A DNA stretch of 64,000 nt from Microglena sp. YARC. Its lineage: Eukaryota > Chlorophyta > Chlorophyceae > Chlamydomonadales > Chlamydomonadaceae. The notes under the pieces were generated by a model. The model saw only the letters and a list, made by a program, of their open reading frames with translations. It was not told the origin of the DNA and did no database searches. Where the stretch lies: positions 51,540,017 to 51,604,016 of the forward strand of contig CM039464.1 in NCBI GenBank assembly GCA_022414725.1, read 5' to 3'. This document shows positions 31,332 through 43,058 of the stretch, one piece after another; position 1 is the first letter of the stretch, and every line of letters starts with the position of its first letter. The position numbers and the translations under genes were made by a program.

Positions 31332-33345
31332 GGACAGAAATCACATGAGCCACATGTACTGCTTCCATCAGCCAGCTCATCTGCCAGCTCAGCAGCCAGC
31401 TCTGAGGTACATGGCACAGGTCGGAATCTTGGGCCGTCGCTAACTCCATCACAGCAAGAGCTACAGACGCTACCACAGCTACTCTCTAGCTCCTCTTCTT
31501 CCTCTTCCTCCTCCCCCCCTCCTCGTCACTATTACTGTAGCTTCCGTGCAGCTTCTTCTCCTCCTTGTCACTATCACTGAAGCTTCCATGCAGCTTCTCC
31601 CCCTCCTCGTCACTGTCACTGAAGCTTTTATGCAGCTTCTCCCCCCCCTCGTCACTGTCACTGTAGCTTCCGTGCAGCTTCTCCCCCCCCTCATCACTAT
31701 CACTGTAACTTTCGTGCAGCTTCTCTTTCTCCTCGTCACTATCACTGTAGCTCCCACGCAGCTTCTCCTCCTTTTCCTCCTCCTCATCACTATCACTGTA
31801 GCTTCCATACAGCTTCTCCCCCTCCTTCCTCTCTTCCTCGGCACTATCACTGCAGCTTCCATGCAGCTTCTCCTCCTTCTCCTCCATCCTCTTGTCCTCA
31901 GCCCTATTACTGCATCTGCTCAGCATCTCCCCCTTACCCTTCCGCTCAACCTTATAGCCCCTCCAATTTGTACTGCTGTACATCTCGGAAGCTCCCAGGC
32001 AGCTGCCTGGAAGCTCCAACCCCTCGTCATCACTGCCGCTTGTACTGCCACTTGGAGAGCTGTACCACTCCTCCATATCCACTTGCCTTCGCGTGCCCTG
32101 CCCACGCTGCTCACCAGCCTGGCATGCCATCCTGACTTCGATGCCTTGCCTAAATGCCAGCATCAGCAAATTTGCCTCGCTGTCGCCAAATGATGCTGAC
32201 CTGTCAGCCATAAGCTGGGCTTGGAGTAACTCAGAGGAACGAGGTCTTGAGCCTGAAGTGCTAGATGGGATATTGCCACCTCCACCACCACCACCGCAGC
32301 CACCACGACCATTGATGCCTTGGGTAAATGTCAGCATCATCAAATTTGCCTCGCTGTCGCCCAATGATGCTGAGCTGTCAGCCATCAGCTCGGCTTGGAG
32401 TACCTCATTGGGACAAGGTCTTGAGCCGCGAATTGCTGGATGGAATGTTACCACCTCCACCACCATTACCACCACCACCACGACTACCACAAGCTAGGAG
32501 CACCCCAGTGTGATGAGATCTTGGCCCTGAAGTGTTGGATGGGAAGTTGCCACCATCACCACTACCATCAGAATAGTGCCACTACTACCCCACCACCTGC
32601 ACCATCACTAATCACACCATCATAGTCGTTTCCGCCACCACCACAGAATAGCCACCACCACTACCACCACCTTGAGAATAGCCACCAACACCATCACTAC
32701 CACCACCATCAGAATAGCCACCAACACCATCATTGGTCAAATCATAGCCACTACCACCCCCGTTGTCATTAGACCCAGACATATAGCCTACAGCACTTCC
32801 ATCACGCCCACCTGCACGAGCTCCATCGGAGACTGTAGTGCCGGGGTGCATGCAGTACAAGCAGGGCTCGTACCGATTCTCTTCTAAAAGAGAGTGCTCT
32901 GGATTGGGGTCTCTATGGGCACAGCCCCCTCTGTACTTTTTTCTGGGAACTGGATTCACTGGGTAAGGGGCATGCCCTTGAAATGGCAGAGGAAGAGAGG
33001 GACATTTCTCTCGACCTGGGGACAAGTAAAAGAGGTACATATGTGGGTGCAGCCCCCCTCTCCGCCACCTCTCCTGTACTCCTGTACTCCTGTACTCCTG
33101 TATGGCAGGGGTGCTAGTGTGGGCGTAGTCCCCCTTCTCTCCACCTCAGCCGCACCATCAGGGTGTGCATGTGTGGGCGCAGCCCCCCTTCTTGCCACGT
33201 CACTAGTACTAGCAGGGTGTGCTAGTGTGGGCGTAGCCCCCCTTTGCGCCGCCACATCTGTGCCACCAGGGTGTGCTTGTGTGGGCGTAGCCCCCCTTTT
33301 ACGTACCTCATCTGAGCTGGCATCATCCCCCCACAGGGTTAGAAA
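31332..33345 (-). CDS. Long repetitive exon, unit 1 (5'-truncated, frame broken)
   Basis: The minus strand encodes, in order: GATPT-type 18-residue repeats, a Gly-rich region (GGGSGGGYS), two or three copies of a segment with LLQAELMADSSASLGDSEAN, an SSPSGSTSGSDDEGLELPG region, and about nine acidic units of the EKLHGSYSDSDEE type. It ends with a Cys-rich SSCGSVCSSCC and CGSCDFC before the donor GTAAGTG. Single-base indels in C/G runs break the frame (open parts 31486-32490 and 32612-33040). The 5' part present in unit 2 is missing, because the unit joins unit 2 sequence at about 33345. Function unknown. Confidence 0.5.
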
Positions 33346-34820
33346 GGGGGGGGGGGTGATATGAGCGCTCTAAAACAATTCAAAGATGGAGACTATATAT
33401 AAATTACATTGTTATAGCTTAGACAGACCATGTACCCAGGACAAGCCCGCTCCTCATATCCGGGGAGGGAGGGGGCGGGTGTGGGTGGGTGGGGTGGGGG
33501 GTGGGGGGTCTTTTATATCAAGCTATATTACAAACCAATTGCAGGTCCAAAATTCCAGAAGTTGTCTGATCAAATACTGCTATTTAACATTGCCAACAAC
33601 TAGCTAGCATCTATCCATCACACAAAGTTCAACTTTACTATGCTGGAGAACAGATCTTATAGTCCTTGTTTATAGCCCCTCCAGATAGTCTATAATCATT
33701 ATGATTATTTGAGGTTTTTAAAATTTGTATATTATTGTCATATTTTCCAACAACCTCACATGGAATCAAACATGGCGTCAAGTCTCAGACCTTGGAATTA
33801 TGATATCCGTATGGGCAAATTATAATTAATGTCCATAACCACAATCATAATCCTCTTCATACATCATCACCGCCACCCACTATCATCAACATACCCATGC
33901 ATCATCATCATCATCACCATCATCAAACACCGTCACCGCCACCATCATCCCTATCCCATGCTGCACCATCCTCACCATCCCCATGCTCATCATCATCACC
34001 GCCACCATCACTACCATCACCATATCCATGCATCATCATCATCATCATCATCATCATATCATATCATCATCAACACCTTCACCATCACCCCCATGCTACA
34101 CCATCCTCATCATCCCCATGCTCAACATCATCACTGTCACCATCACTACCATCACCAACCCATGCATCCATCATCATCACCGCCACCATCTCTACCACCA
34201 GGTACCAAATTCTAATCCTCCTCCTCCTCCTCCCCCTCATCATCATCCTCCTCCTCTTCCTCATCACCATTACCATGACCATGCTGCACCGAGTTAGGCT
34301 TCATGCTATCCATATAAATCTCCACCTTCCAAATCTCTCCATCTGCTTCTACCTACAGTGTATGAGACGGTAGGGTTTGCATGTCAGTCTAACTTGTTGA
34401 TGGTGGCCGGTTGACTGGTATTGGTATGGGTATGTGTCTTGGTGTTGGACTTGGTGTTGTATTGGTGCCAGTAATAGTATCGGCATTGTTGTCAGTATTG
34501 GTATTGGTATTGTTGTCGGTGTTGATGTTGGTATTGGTGTTGCATCCACCTACTGGGTATGGGACGTTAGGGTGTGCATGTCAGTCTAACTTATTGATGG
34601 CGGCTGGCTGACTGGTATTGGTATGGGTTTTGGTGTTGCGTCCACCTACTGGGCATGGGACTTAGGGTGTGCATGTCAGTCTAGCTAGTTGATGGGGGCA
34701 GGCTGACAGTTATTGGAATTGGTATTTGTATTGGTGCTGGTATTTGTATTGGTGAGAGTATTTATATTGGTGATGGTATTGAGCCACCACCACCACCACC
34801 ACCCCAACCCCTAAAGGTAC

Positions 34821-34992
34821 CTGGTGGACTTCGCCCAGGTGTCCATCGCTCACGTGTGTGTAGTCCATGTCCCGTACTTCGTCCTTAGGTAGGCCCCATG
34901 GGTTTTTGTTGAAAAAGAGGGCCAAGGCTCGATCTTGCGCATCAACCCTTGTACTGTGCACACTGTCAATCTCTTCTTCTGGCTCCTCATAC
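34821..34992 (-). CDS. RYEEPEEE/KNPWGL exon, unit 2
   Basis: This 172-nt exon has acceptor CTCACGCAG and donor GTACCTTTAG (an internal GTGAGCG donor at 34853 would give a shorter exon, also in phase 0). It encodes YEEPEEEIDSVHSTRVDAQD followed by RALALFFNKNPWGLPKDEV. It is identical in length and frame to unit 4 (58918-59089). It shares the Ala-Gln-Asp...KNPWGL core with the exon at 26163-26323, so two paralogous domains exist in one gene. Function unknown. Confidence 0.6.
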
Positions 34993-35099
34993 CTGCGTGA
35001 GAAGAGGAGGGTGTGAGGTTGTGTTGTGTTGTGTTGGTTGGTTGGATAGGGTAGGATGGGGTGGCATGGGATTCATCCTTCATAATACACATCCCACCT

Positions 35100-35605
35100 G
35101 TGGAATCCATTGCTCATCAAAAACAAGACAAAAACAACAACAAATCACACAAAACAAGAAAGGCACAAATGATGATACACAAACCAGTGTAATCCATTAC
35201 TCATCAAACAAGACAAAAACAATGCAAATCGATACAAATAAGAAAGACAAAAATGAGCATTGTACACAAACCTTTGGAATCCATCCAAAAGGTTTGTGTA
35301 CTTAATAGAACAAGACAAAAACAACAACAAACAAACAAAACAAGAAAGACATTAATGATGAAACACATCGCTCAACAAAACAAGATAAAAACAACAACAA
35401 ATCAACGCAAAACAAGACAAAACAAAACAAGATAAAACAACACAAAACAAGAAATACACAAATGATCATAGACCAACCTGTGGAATCCATCCCTCAACAA
35501 GACAAAAAGAACAACAAATAAACACAAAACAAGATGAAGAAAAATCAACACAAATCGACATAAACAAGACAAAATCAACAAAAACAACAGAGACACAAAC
35601 CCGTG
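35100..35605. repeat. AACAAGACAAAA-rich tandem repeat, unit 2
   Basis: A-rich repeats (AACAAGACAAAAACAACAAC) are interspersed with about five copies of GTGGAATCCATTGCTCATCA-like sequence. On the minus strand these copies resemble the exon end just before the GGTTTGTG donor of the exon at 35601. The same block is at 59205-59700 (unit 4). Confidence 0.75.
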
Positions 35606-35755
35606 TAATCCAGCGCCCGGATTGCCGCTAAACTTGTTACAACAAATAGAGCGTTGGAAGTGGCTCCTCCCCTACTGCCTGCACTGCTCCCTTGGCCGTT
35701 GCTTGGTGGACACATCTCCACGTACCTTCCACCCTTCAACTATCATCAGACACAC
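35601..35755 (-). pseudogene. CPDDSEGW exon, unit 2 (indel-damaged)
   Basis: This is the counterpart of the intact 158-nt exon at 59702-59859 in unit 4 but three bases shorter through several single-base losses, so the reading frame is disturbed. Both keep the ACTCAAAG acceptor and GTTTGTG donor. Confidence 0.45.
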
Positions 35756-36404
35756 CTTTGAGTTTGGGTTCAGGTTCAGGTTTGGGTTCAGGTTTGGTCT
35801 GGTTTTTAGTTTTGGGCTTGGGGCATGAGCTTTAGGATAAGGAGGCTAAAGGTGAGGTCGGGGGTAGGAGGGGAATAGGATGGGAACCACTTTTTTTCTT
35901 CCGACGGCGGGTCGCCATTCTGCATGGCGACAGCATGGGGTCTGGCTAAACTAGTCAGAAATGCCCCCCTCGAACCCCCCACGCTTCGTGCTCCGCAGGG
36001 TTCAGGGTGCAGTGCATCGCACTGGGGTTGCACCGAGCCGCTCAATTAGCGACGCGCCACACGAAAAAAAACAGTGATGGGAAGGCATAGTCATGTCACT
36101 TGGGTTTGGTTGGAATTTGTCTTTGGGTTGGGGATTTAGGATAAAGAGGTGAGGTTAGGGTTAGGAGGGTATAGGGTGGTTTTGAACCACTGCTTGGTTT
36201 TTCCGACGGCGGGTCGCCATTCCGTTGCTGCATGGCCGCGCAATGGTCTGGGTAAACTAGTCAGAAATGCCCCCGAACCCCGCGGGCTCTGCGCTTTGCG
36301 CTCCGCAAGGTTCGGGCGGCGAGTCGCACTGGAATCGCACCGAGATTCTCAAACTAGCGACGCGTCGCAAGAAAACAAACAGTGATGGGAAGGCATGGTC
36401 ATGT

Positions 36405-36900
36405 CACTTGGGTTTGGTTTGAATTTGGGTTTGGGTATGAGTTGGGGTTTGGGTTGAATTGGGGTTTTGGGGTTTTGAGATTTAGGATAAATTGGTTATA
36501 GGTGACGTTAGGGGCAGGAGGGTATAGGATGGGAAGCCATGGGCATGTCATTTGGGTTTGAGTTTGGGTTTGGGTTGGAATTGGGGTTTGGGGCTTGAGA
36601 TTTAGGATAAGGAGGTTATACGGTGACGTTAGGGGCAGGAGGGTATAGGACGGGAAGCCGTGGGCATGTCACTTGGGTCTGAGTTTGGGTTTGGGTTGGA
36701 ATTGGGGTTTGGGGTTTGAGATTTAGGATAAATAGGTTATAGTGAACGTTAGGCGGCAGGAGGGTATAGGATGGAAGCCATGGGCAATGTCACTTGGGTT
36801 TGGGTTTGGGTTGGAATTGGGGTTTGGGGTTTGGGGCTTGAGATTTAGGATAAGGAGGTTCTAGGTGAGGTAAGGGTAGGAGGGTATAGGATTAGAAGCC
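36405..36900. repeat. 120-bp tandem repeat with TTTGGG core, unit 2
   Basis: Four units contain GGGTTTGGGTTGGAATTGGG, ATTTAGGATAAGGAGG and GGAAGCCATGGGCATGTCA. In unit 4 (60515-60998) the period is exactly 120 bp and the minus frame is open for 130 codons with a 40-residue period. In unit 2 small indels break it. Confidence 0.8.
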
Positions 36901-37078
36901 ATGGGCATGTTAAATGGGGTCCATTTAACGGGTCAGAAAGAGTCTAGAATTCAACGGATGGAATTTCTACTCAGCTTGTCAAAAAAAGTATTAAATTTCG
37001 TTTTAATGCCCATTATTTGTGGCAAAATGTCACTTCTAGCCCTTAAGCTACCCCCGGACTAGATAAACAAACACTTAC

Positions 37079-37133
37079 CTCATACTCTCCCCCCATAGGG
37101 CCCTTGGATGTGTAGTGTGCAGGCCATCTTGTC
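37079..37133 (-). pseudogene. Cassette exon a, unit 2 (one-base insertion)
   Basis: Same sequence as 61181-61234 but with an extra base (55 nt), so it shifts frame. A second damaged cassette lies near 37206-37258, with a C missing. Confidence 0.45.
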
Positions 37134-37323
37134 TTTTATCCCCCAGCCCTCTTATGGACCTGATTAACTGATTAAACACTAAGGCTTTCTATACTAAGCA
37201 CTCACCTCATACTCTCCCCCATAGAGCCCCTGGATGTGTAGTGGCAGTCCATTCTGTCCTTTATCCCCCAGCCATCTTAAAATATCGGATTAACACCAAG
37301 GCCCTCTTACACTAAACACTCAC

Positions 37324-37470
37324 CTCATAATCCCCCCCTTAGGGGCCCTGCATCTGTAGTCAGTTTTATTTTTCTTCATCTTCCGCCCTCAGGGTTCTTG
37401 TTATAGAAAACCTCCCGAGCATGTGCTTGTGCTTCAGCCGCCGTTGCGAAAACACCATGTCTTGCAATGG
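37324..37470 (-). pseudogene. KNP exon, unit 2 (indel-damaged)
   Basis: Counterpart of the 149-nt exon 61423-61571, two bases shorter. The core HGVFATAAEAQAHAREVFYN is still readable on the minus strand. Confidence 0.45.
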
Positions 37471-37589
37471 CTGGGGGGCATGAGCTGGAGGGTGTGCGGG
37501 TACAGGTGGAGGGGCAGGCTTCGTGGTTAGTGTTAAGTAGGTTTGTGTGGCTGGGCATTGTGGCAATAATAGCTTATTGACTTAATATT

Positions 37590-38400
37590 CCTGTTTAAAA
37601 CAACATCTCCTGAGCATGGTCTTGCGCTTCAGCTGGCGTTGCGAAGACACCATGTGTTCAACGTCTGGGGGGCATGAGCTGGAGGGTGTGCAGATGCAGG
37701 TGAGGGGCAGACCTCGTAGTTAGTATTTACTAAGTTTGAGTGGCAGGGCATCATGGCTGTAGTTGAGTGGCCCAAGATTCATGTTTAAAACAACACCTCC
37801 CCAGCATGCTCTTGCGCTAGAACTGCTGTTGCATAGACACGGTGGCGTTTAATGTCTGGGGGGCATGAGATGGAGGGTGTGCAGGTGGGGGGGGCAGGCT
37901 TCATGGTCAGTGTTTACTAGGTTGGTGTGGCTGGACACCGTGGCTGTGGTTGTAAAATCCAAGATTACTGTTCGAAAATAACGTCTCCCCAGCATGCTCT
38001 TGCGCTTCAGCTGCTGTTGCGAAAGGCACCATGGCTTGTGATGGCTGGGGGGCATGTGCTGGAGGGTGGCAGGTGAGGGGGCAGGCTTTGTGGTCAGTGG
38101 TTTGTAGATTTGGGTGGCTGGGCATCGTGGCTATAGCTTATTGACCCAATATTCCTGTTTAAAACAACACCTTCTGAGCATGCTCTTGTGCTTGAGCTGC
38201 TGTTGCGAAGGCACCATGGCGTGCTATGGCAGGGGGGCATGAGCTGGAGGGTGTGCAGGTGGGGGGCAGGCCGAGTGGTAAGTGTTTAGTAGGTTTGTGT
38301 GACTGGACACCGTGGTGTGGATATAGCTGAGTGACCTAATATTCATGTATAAAACAACACCTCCCCAGCATGATCTAGCACTTCCCATACCGCTTGCACA
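37590..38400 (-). repeat. Tandem copies of the acceptor and first half of the KNP exon, unit 2
   Basis: Four to five units of about 180-190 bp each contain, on the minus strand, a C-rich tract ending CCCCCCAG, a readable F-A-T-A-A-E-A-Q-x-H-A-like exon start and sequence near CTGGGGAG. Most then pass into TTATTTT/TTGTTTTAAAC intron-like sequence. The unit 4 copies are at 61690-62480. Confidence 0.75.
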
Positions 38401-38446
38401 TCTGCCTGCTAGTGTGTGCTGTTCATAAGTCCCCCTTGAGTCCTAC

Positions 38447-38616
38447 CTGTAAAATCCATTAGGACTGTTTCCATACGAGGAGGATACAACGAATGTGGCA
38501 CCACTCCCACTGGCAGGCACACTTCTCGTACCGCTTGTACCGCCTGCCTTGGAGAAGCCTTGGCCTGGTGTGTCTTTTGAGCCTTAAGCTGCTTTGCGCT
38601 TTGCTTTGGACTGGCC
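38447..38616 (-). pseudogene. Lys/Gln-rich exon, unit 2 (one base missing)
   Basis: Identical to 62549-62719 except for a lost base in a GGAGGAAG context, which shifts the frame before the conserved GATFVVSS end. Splice borders are intact. Confidence 0.5.
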
Positions 38617-39120
38617 CTCGAGGCAGGGGTGCACTTACTTTGGTTGGCTTGACCCTGAATGGGAGATGAACATAGTTAGGCTTGGCTTGGCTTGGCAGCG
38701 GATGGGGAGTGGAGTTAGTAAGAAGTCAGGCAGGGGGTGCGCTTACTTTGGTTGGCTTGGCCCTGAAAGGGGAATGAACATAGTAAACTTGGCTTGGCCC
38801 TGAATGGGGATGAAGGTAGTTAGAAGTCAGGCAGGGGGGGGGGGGGGGGGGGGGGGGGGTACTTTGGTTGGCTAGGCCCTGAATGGGGGACGAACATAGT
38901 AAGACTTGGCTTGGCTTGCCACCACATGGGGGATGAAGGAAGTAAGAAGTCAGGCAAGGGGGGCGCTTCCTCCAGTTGACTTGGATCCGAATGGGGAATA
39001 AACATAGTAAGACTTGGCTTGGCCCTGCATGTGGGATGAAGGTAGTAAGACTTGGCTTGGCCTTGCATGTAGGATGAAGGCAGTACGAAGTCAGGCAGGG
39101 GGGGCCCTTACTTTGGTTGA
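38617..39120. repeat. GGCTTGGCCCTGAATGGGG-type tandem repeat with G-run, unit 2
   Basis: Degenerate units of 45-140 bp relate to 27085-27840 of unit 1. A 26-nt G run lies at 38834-38859 (31 nt at 62940-62970 in unit 4). Confidence 0.8.
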
Positions 39121-39504
39121 CTTGGATCTCAATGGGGGATGAAGCTACCCCCACCCACCAATGGGGGATAAACTTACCCAACTTACCCATGGAGGATGAA
39201 CTTACCCCCATGAATAGGGTGAGAAATTACCCATCCTCCCCCAAATGTGTAACAAAGCAACTAAAACTACATATGTATAGACATCACACCCCTAGGTGAA
39301 GCCACTTAAGGTGCATTGTTAACAGATGCAATACCTGTAAACTCTTGTTGTTAAACCATGTGCTTTGATCACACCTGACTGATGTTGCCCCTTGTGCCCT
39401 CGCCCTCTCTGTTGCCCTCTCTCTTGTGCAAGAGCACATACAAGTGCATTTAAAATATGGAACACCCCTAAACTCTAACAACCATTTTCTTTGCATCGCA
39501 AATT

Positions 39505-39864
39505 GGGGGGTCTCTGGCACCCTTCTATTCGTCTTGAAAGGGTGCAGTATGGGTTCAGAAAAGCACTTTTTTCTTTCCGGCTACCAGCACCAGCTTCTAG
39601 GCAGCTACCTAAGCCAGCCCCTGGGCTAAGCCTCAAAATTTTAGAAGCGCCAGAAAGCTGATTACGTTAGCTCCGAGGTGTACTAGGTTGCTTTAGGTTT
39701 GGGTGATTGGCCAGCCAGGGGAGCTGCCTAGAAGCTGCTGCGTCAGCTTCAAGGTGCGCTAGATTGCCTTAGGTTTGGGTGATTAGCCAGCCAGGGGAGC
39801 TGCTTAGAAGCTGCTGCTCATAGCCGAAAAGAAAAAATTGTAGACAAGGGTGCCGAGGACCCTC
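39505..39864. repeat. Foldback element, unit 2
   Basis: Same arms and central direct repeats as the copy at 28555-28919. Confidence 0.65.
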
Positions 39865-41107
39865 AAAAAGTGCATCGTGATCGCACCTCACTGCTGTTGC
39901 GCCTTGCCTATTGGCAATCTCCTAGAATAATTTATACTTTCGAAATTCATATTACAAAAATCACAACTTCGCACCTCACTGCTGTTGCGACCTCCGCTGT
40001 CGCCCCGTGCCCAATTTTGTGCACGGCAGTTATCTTTGTGCGGGCCATCCTGGTGCAGCTGGATGGATGGCCGAAGAAAAGAGGTAGGGGAGGTGAGGGG
40101 GGAAGGTGGGGTGGGATTGGGGTGAGGGTGGGGGTGAGGGTGTGGAGGTAAATGCAGATGTGGATGTGGATGTTAGATGTTAGATGTTAGATAGCTGGCT
40201 GGCTGGCTGGCTGGATGGGGACAGGAGGTAGTTAAAGGGGTGAGGTGGGATGGGGTGGGGGTAGGGGTTAGGGGTTGGGAACATGGGGGTTGGGGTTGCA
40301 GGAGTTCGGGTCGTGGCGGGGTGGGTCGTGGGGATTTGGGTCGTGGGAATTGGGTCGTGGGGATGGGGCGGCGGTACGGGTGGGAATGGAGATGGGGGTT
40401 GTTGGTTTGGGAAGGTTTGGTTTGGTTTGGGATGGTTTGGTTTGGTTTGGTTTGGGTTGGGCTGGGTTGGTTGGGTTGAGTGGGGGTGGGGGACTGGGGG
40501 TGGGTTTGTGGGGGTTGGGGTCGTGGGGTGAGGTGGGGTGCTTCATATCTTCCTGGCGGATAGGTTAATATCGTCCTGGCGTATTTTTTCATGTTTGCAA
40601 CAAGCCTGCACAGCCCGAGAAGCAAGACGACTCCAAGCGGCAAGCGGATCGGACGGGGGGAAGCGGGGGGTAACGCGTTCGACGGGGTAACACGTGTAAG
40701 GTTGCTTCTTATCAACCAGAGGGAACTCACCGTAGCGAGGAGGACGTTGGGTTGAGAGCGTGCAGCAGGAATGAAGCAATCCAAAGGGGGACCTCGGAAT
40801 AATGCAATTCGGAGCAGCACTCTTGATGTTGCGTGCGAAACTGTGAATCGATTTCAGACCTGGTTCTTGCTTTCGAATCATGTCCCGCTGTGCTACGTGC
40901 TATGCGTGCTGCGATGCAGGGGGGGGGCGGCCCCCTCCCTCTTCCCCTGGCTGCGATGCAAGCCATAGCTACAAGTTGGGTGCGTGCAATTTGCATGTTT
41001 TCATGCAGTTTCCTTGCAATTTTTGCACCAGCGTCCAATTTCCAATGGATCCATCATCCTTGCATTTGGATTATGCTGCTGAATATTTGTAAAGAATAAT
41101 ATTGAGA

Positions 41108-41270
41108 GATTGTTACCGCCCATCCATGGGTAGCGACTTCGGTACAACAGCTGTACTGCCGGGTGCGCCAAACGGATGAGCAAAACGGAGCGGCTCCGGA
41201 ACCAGAATAGCTATGGGATGGAAGGGCTCAAAAAACGTAAAAATAAACCCTGCCGGAGCCCCCAGGGTTA
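41108..41270. repeat. Fragment related to intergenic repeat at 17209
   Basis: TTACCGCCCATCCATGGGTAG and the following GACTTCGGTAC and CTGCCGGGTGCGCCAAACGG match 17209-17290, and ACCAGAATAGCTATGG matches 19852. It is absent at the corresponding place of unit 1 (29786), so it was added in unit 2. Confidence 0.6.
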
Positions 41271-41546
41271 CCCATTTGTCCGTCTGTGCGACCTACTGCT
41301 ACTGTCTGACGGAGATGAAGCCTGACACGTCAGCCAACGGTCTCGTAACTAACACGCTTCCGTTGCCACCTGTCGCTCCGTCGCGAACAGCCGAACACCT
41401 CTCCGCCAATTTTAAACGTCGCTTGCTACACTGCAAATAACTTATCGACGAATACGGTACCTTGCATAAGGTATATCATGGCCCGGGGTAGTTACCTTGT
41501 CGGTGGTAAAATGTGGGTTCAGACGAACAGCAATGACATTGAATCA

Positions 41547-41547
<1 letters not shown>

Positions 41548-41580
<33 letters not shown>
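41548..41580. repeat. 33-nt C run replacing about 75 bp
   Basis: Unit 1 has about 75 bp of ordinary sequence ending TTTCCCCCTAAAAG at the matching place (30110-30195). In unit 2 only the C run remains between GAATCAT and TAAAAG. Confidence 0.7.
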
Positions 41581-41586
<6 letters not shown>

Positions 41587-41887
41587 TGGGTCTGAGAAAA
41601 ATATGGCAAAACTAACTTGGCAAAGGGGTTCATGGCTTGGACTGACTCAAGTTGAGACCTGAATTCAGTTGGCAAATCGTAGTTTGCTTACATATTATTG
41701 TTACAAATTCAATAAGCAGTCTGCCCAAGCTTGCTGTAAAACCATTTGAAATTCAAATCAGGAGCTTAGGTGAGTCAACACTAGAGTCAAGAGGCGAGAG
41801 TGTGAGACCTTTGGACGATTTAAGCAATTGGAACATAATTACAGGTAGCTGTCGGTTCAAATAGGACAGCAAGGAAAATTCAAATAT

Positions 41888-43058
41888 TACATTACATTAC
41901 ATGTTAAAGTCTACTTGACACCGCGAGGGTGTATGAGACTCTGTGCTTTAAAAAAAAAGAAAAAGCACCCTCAAAGCAAAAAAAAACATTACATCAGGGG
42001 TGTATCGAGGACAAACAAACCAAACTCCCAACCACCGTTTTGGTGGCGTAGGTGTTAAACCCCCTAGAGCAGGATCCAGATCTCAACCACTTACAGTGGC
42101 GGAGGTAAGAAGCTAACAAATGAGAAGTCATGAAGAAAAAAAGGGATAATAAATTACGGTGCCACTAAGCAGTCCAGGGCTTCCTGTCTTGCTCTTCTAC
42201 AAGTAGAAAGATAGTCGGCTAGGTTGCTCGCTCCAAAAAGTCTTAGTGCCATTTCCATTCATAAAGGTTCTGAATGTGGAATCGCAGAATTCCACATTCC
42301 ATGCGGTTAAGTCGGTATCCTCATGGACATGCCTATAAATATCTGTAAACAGCTTCTGGTAGCGGAGGCGAATATCATTATAAAAAGGGCACTCAAACAT
42401 ATGCATTTCATCCTCAGGTTTTTGGAACCCACACATTTGGCAGTGTCTCATTGAACGAGGGATGTGTGCTCTATCCACCACCTTCATTCTTTCTGTGTTC
42501 AGCCAATGGGAACCCATTCTAAACTGTGCTATATACCGAACCTGATCCTACTTATGTAAAGCGGATGTAAAGGGAATCAAGCCATTCTCATCATTGCTGT
42601 TGGCTGCGAACCATTTCTGGTATCGGAGGCGTTTAAAGCCAACCCTTCTCTCATCAGGGATGTCTCTGACTGCATTGGTGTCACTTGGGTACTTAAACCT
42701 CCATGACCCCAAAACTTCAGACATAATACCTTCGATATCGAAAGCCTCCAAAATGTCGAGGTTTTTACTTGATCCTAGCTTGTGGAGAGCACAACGTAAG
42801 TCATGAACCCAGCCAGTGTTGGAATCAAAAGATTCCTCAAGAGCCATTCTAATGAGATCCTCAGGTTCTTAATATATTGTCTTGTTCCAGAAGCGCAAAG
42901 CTTGTTTTAGCCAAGCAAAACACAACGGGGTTCTACCCAGCTTTTCCATGATAATATTAGATGTAGTAGATTGGCAAACACCCATCTTTTGTTTAAGTAT
43001 ACCTCTATGCCATTTCTCACAAGCATGGTCATTTGGGATAAGTGTGACGTTCAGAATA
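41888..43058 (-). mobile_element. 5'-truncated non-LTR retrotransposon (LINE) inserted in unit 2
   Basis: Uninterrupted unit 1 sequence (30437-30460) is split here. The minus strand carries the C-terminal part of a LINE ORF2: LGRTPLCFAWLKQALRFWNK, then ALEES, then a zinc-binding segment (RSMRHCQMCGFQ, H, C) of the reverse-transcriptase C-terminus, ending at 42197. The 3' end is a run of ATTAC repeats (41885-41900), a simple-repeat tail as in some LINEs. The 5' end is truncated at about 43058. No clear target duplication was found. Confidence 0.8.
42197..43053 (-). pseudogene. LINE ORF2 C-terminal fragment with two in-frame stops
   Basis: One frame runs from 43053 to 42197, broken by a TAA near 42870 and a TAG at 42548-42550. 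Between the stops it reads a plausible connector region (GSWRFKYPSDTNAVRDIPDE). After the TAG comes DQVRYIAQFRMGSHWLNTER and the Cys-x2-Cys...His...Cys motif. The reverse transcriptase catalytic motifs are absent, so the fragment cannot be active. Confidence 0.75.

Larger units (their letters stand above)
21073..33365. repeat. Array unit 1 (about 12.3 kb)
   Basis: The unit begins TCTAAAACAATTCAAAGATG, as do unit 2 (33370) and unit 4 (57463). Its first 1.2 kb matches the start of unit 2 with clear divergence. From 24315 it again follows unit 2 in order (GC-rich element, TTTGGG tract, cassette exons, KNP exon, Lys/Gln exon, foldback element, G-rich tandem, long exon). Positions 22285-24310 have no counterpart in unit 2. 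From 22584 onward it is nearly identical to unit 3. Confidence 0.85.
22584..39896. repeat. Segmental tandem duplication, left copy (17.3 kb)
   Basis: It matches 46803-64000 end to end in the same orientation. The offset is 24219 at the left edge, about 24225 at 25-27 kb, 24086 after one minisatellite unit is lost near 27.6 kb, and about 24104 at the window end. Differences are mostly homopolymer and microsatellite lengths plus scattered single bases. Confidence 0.95.

Noticed and set aside
42548..42872. TAA and TAG in the LINE fragment at positions where Gln would fit, hinting at a TAA/TAG=Gln code
   Set aside because: The oxidase gene and Gag end at ordinary stops, and the LINE fragment is truncated and inactive. 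Two stops in a dead element do not support recoding.
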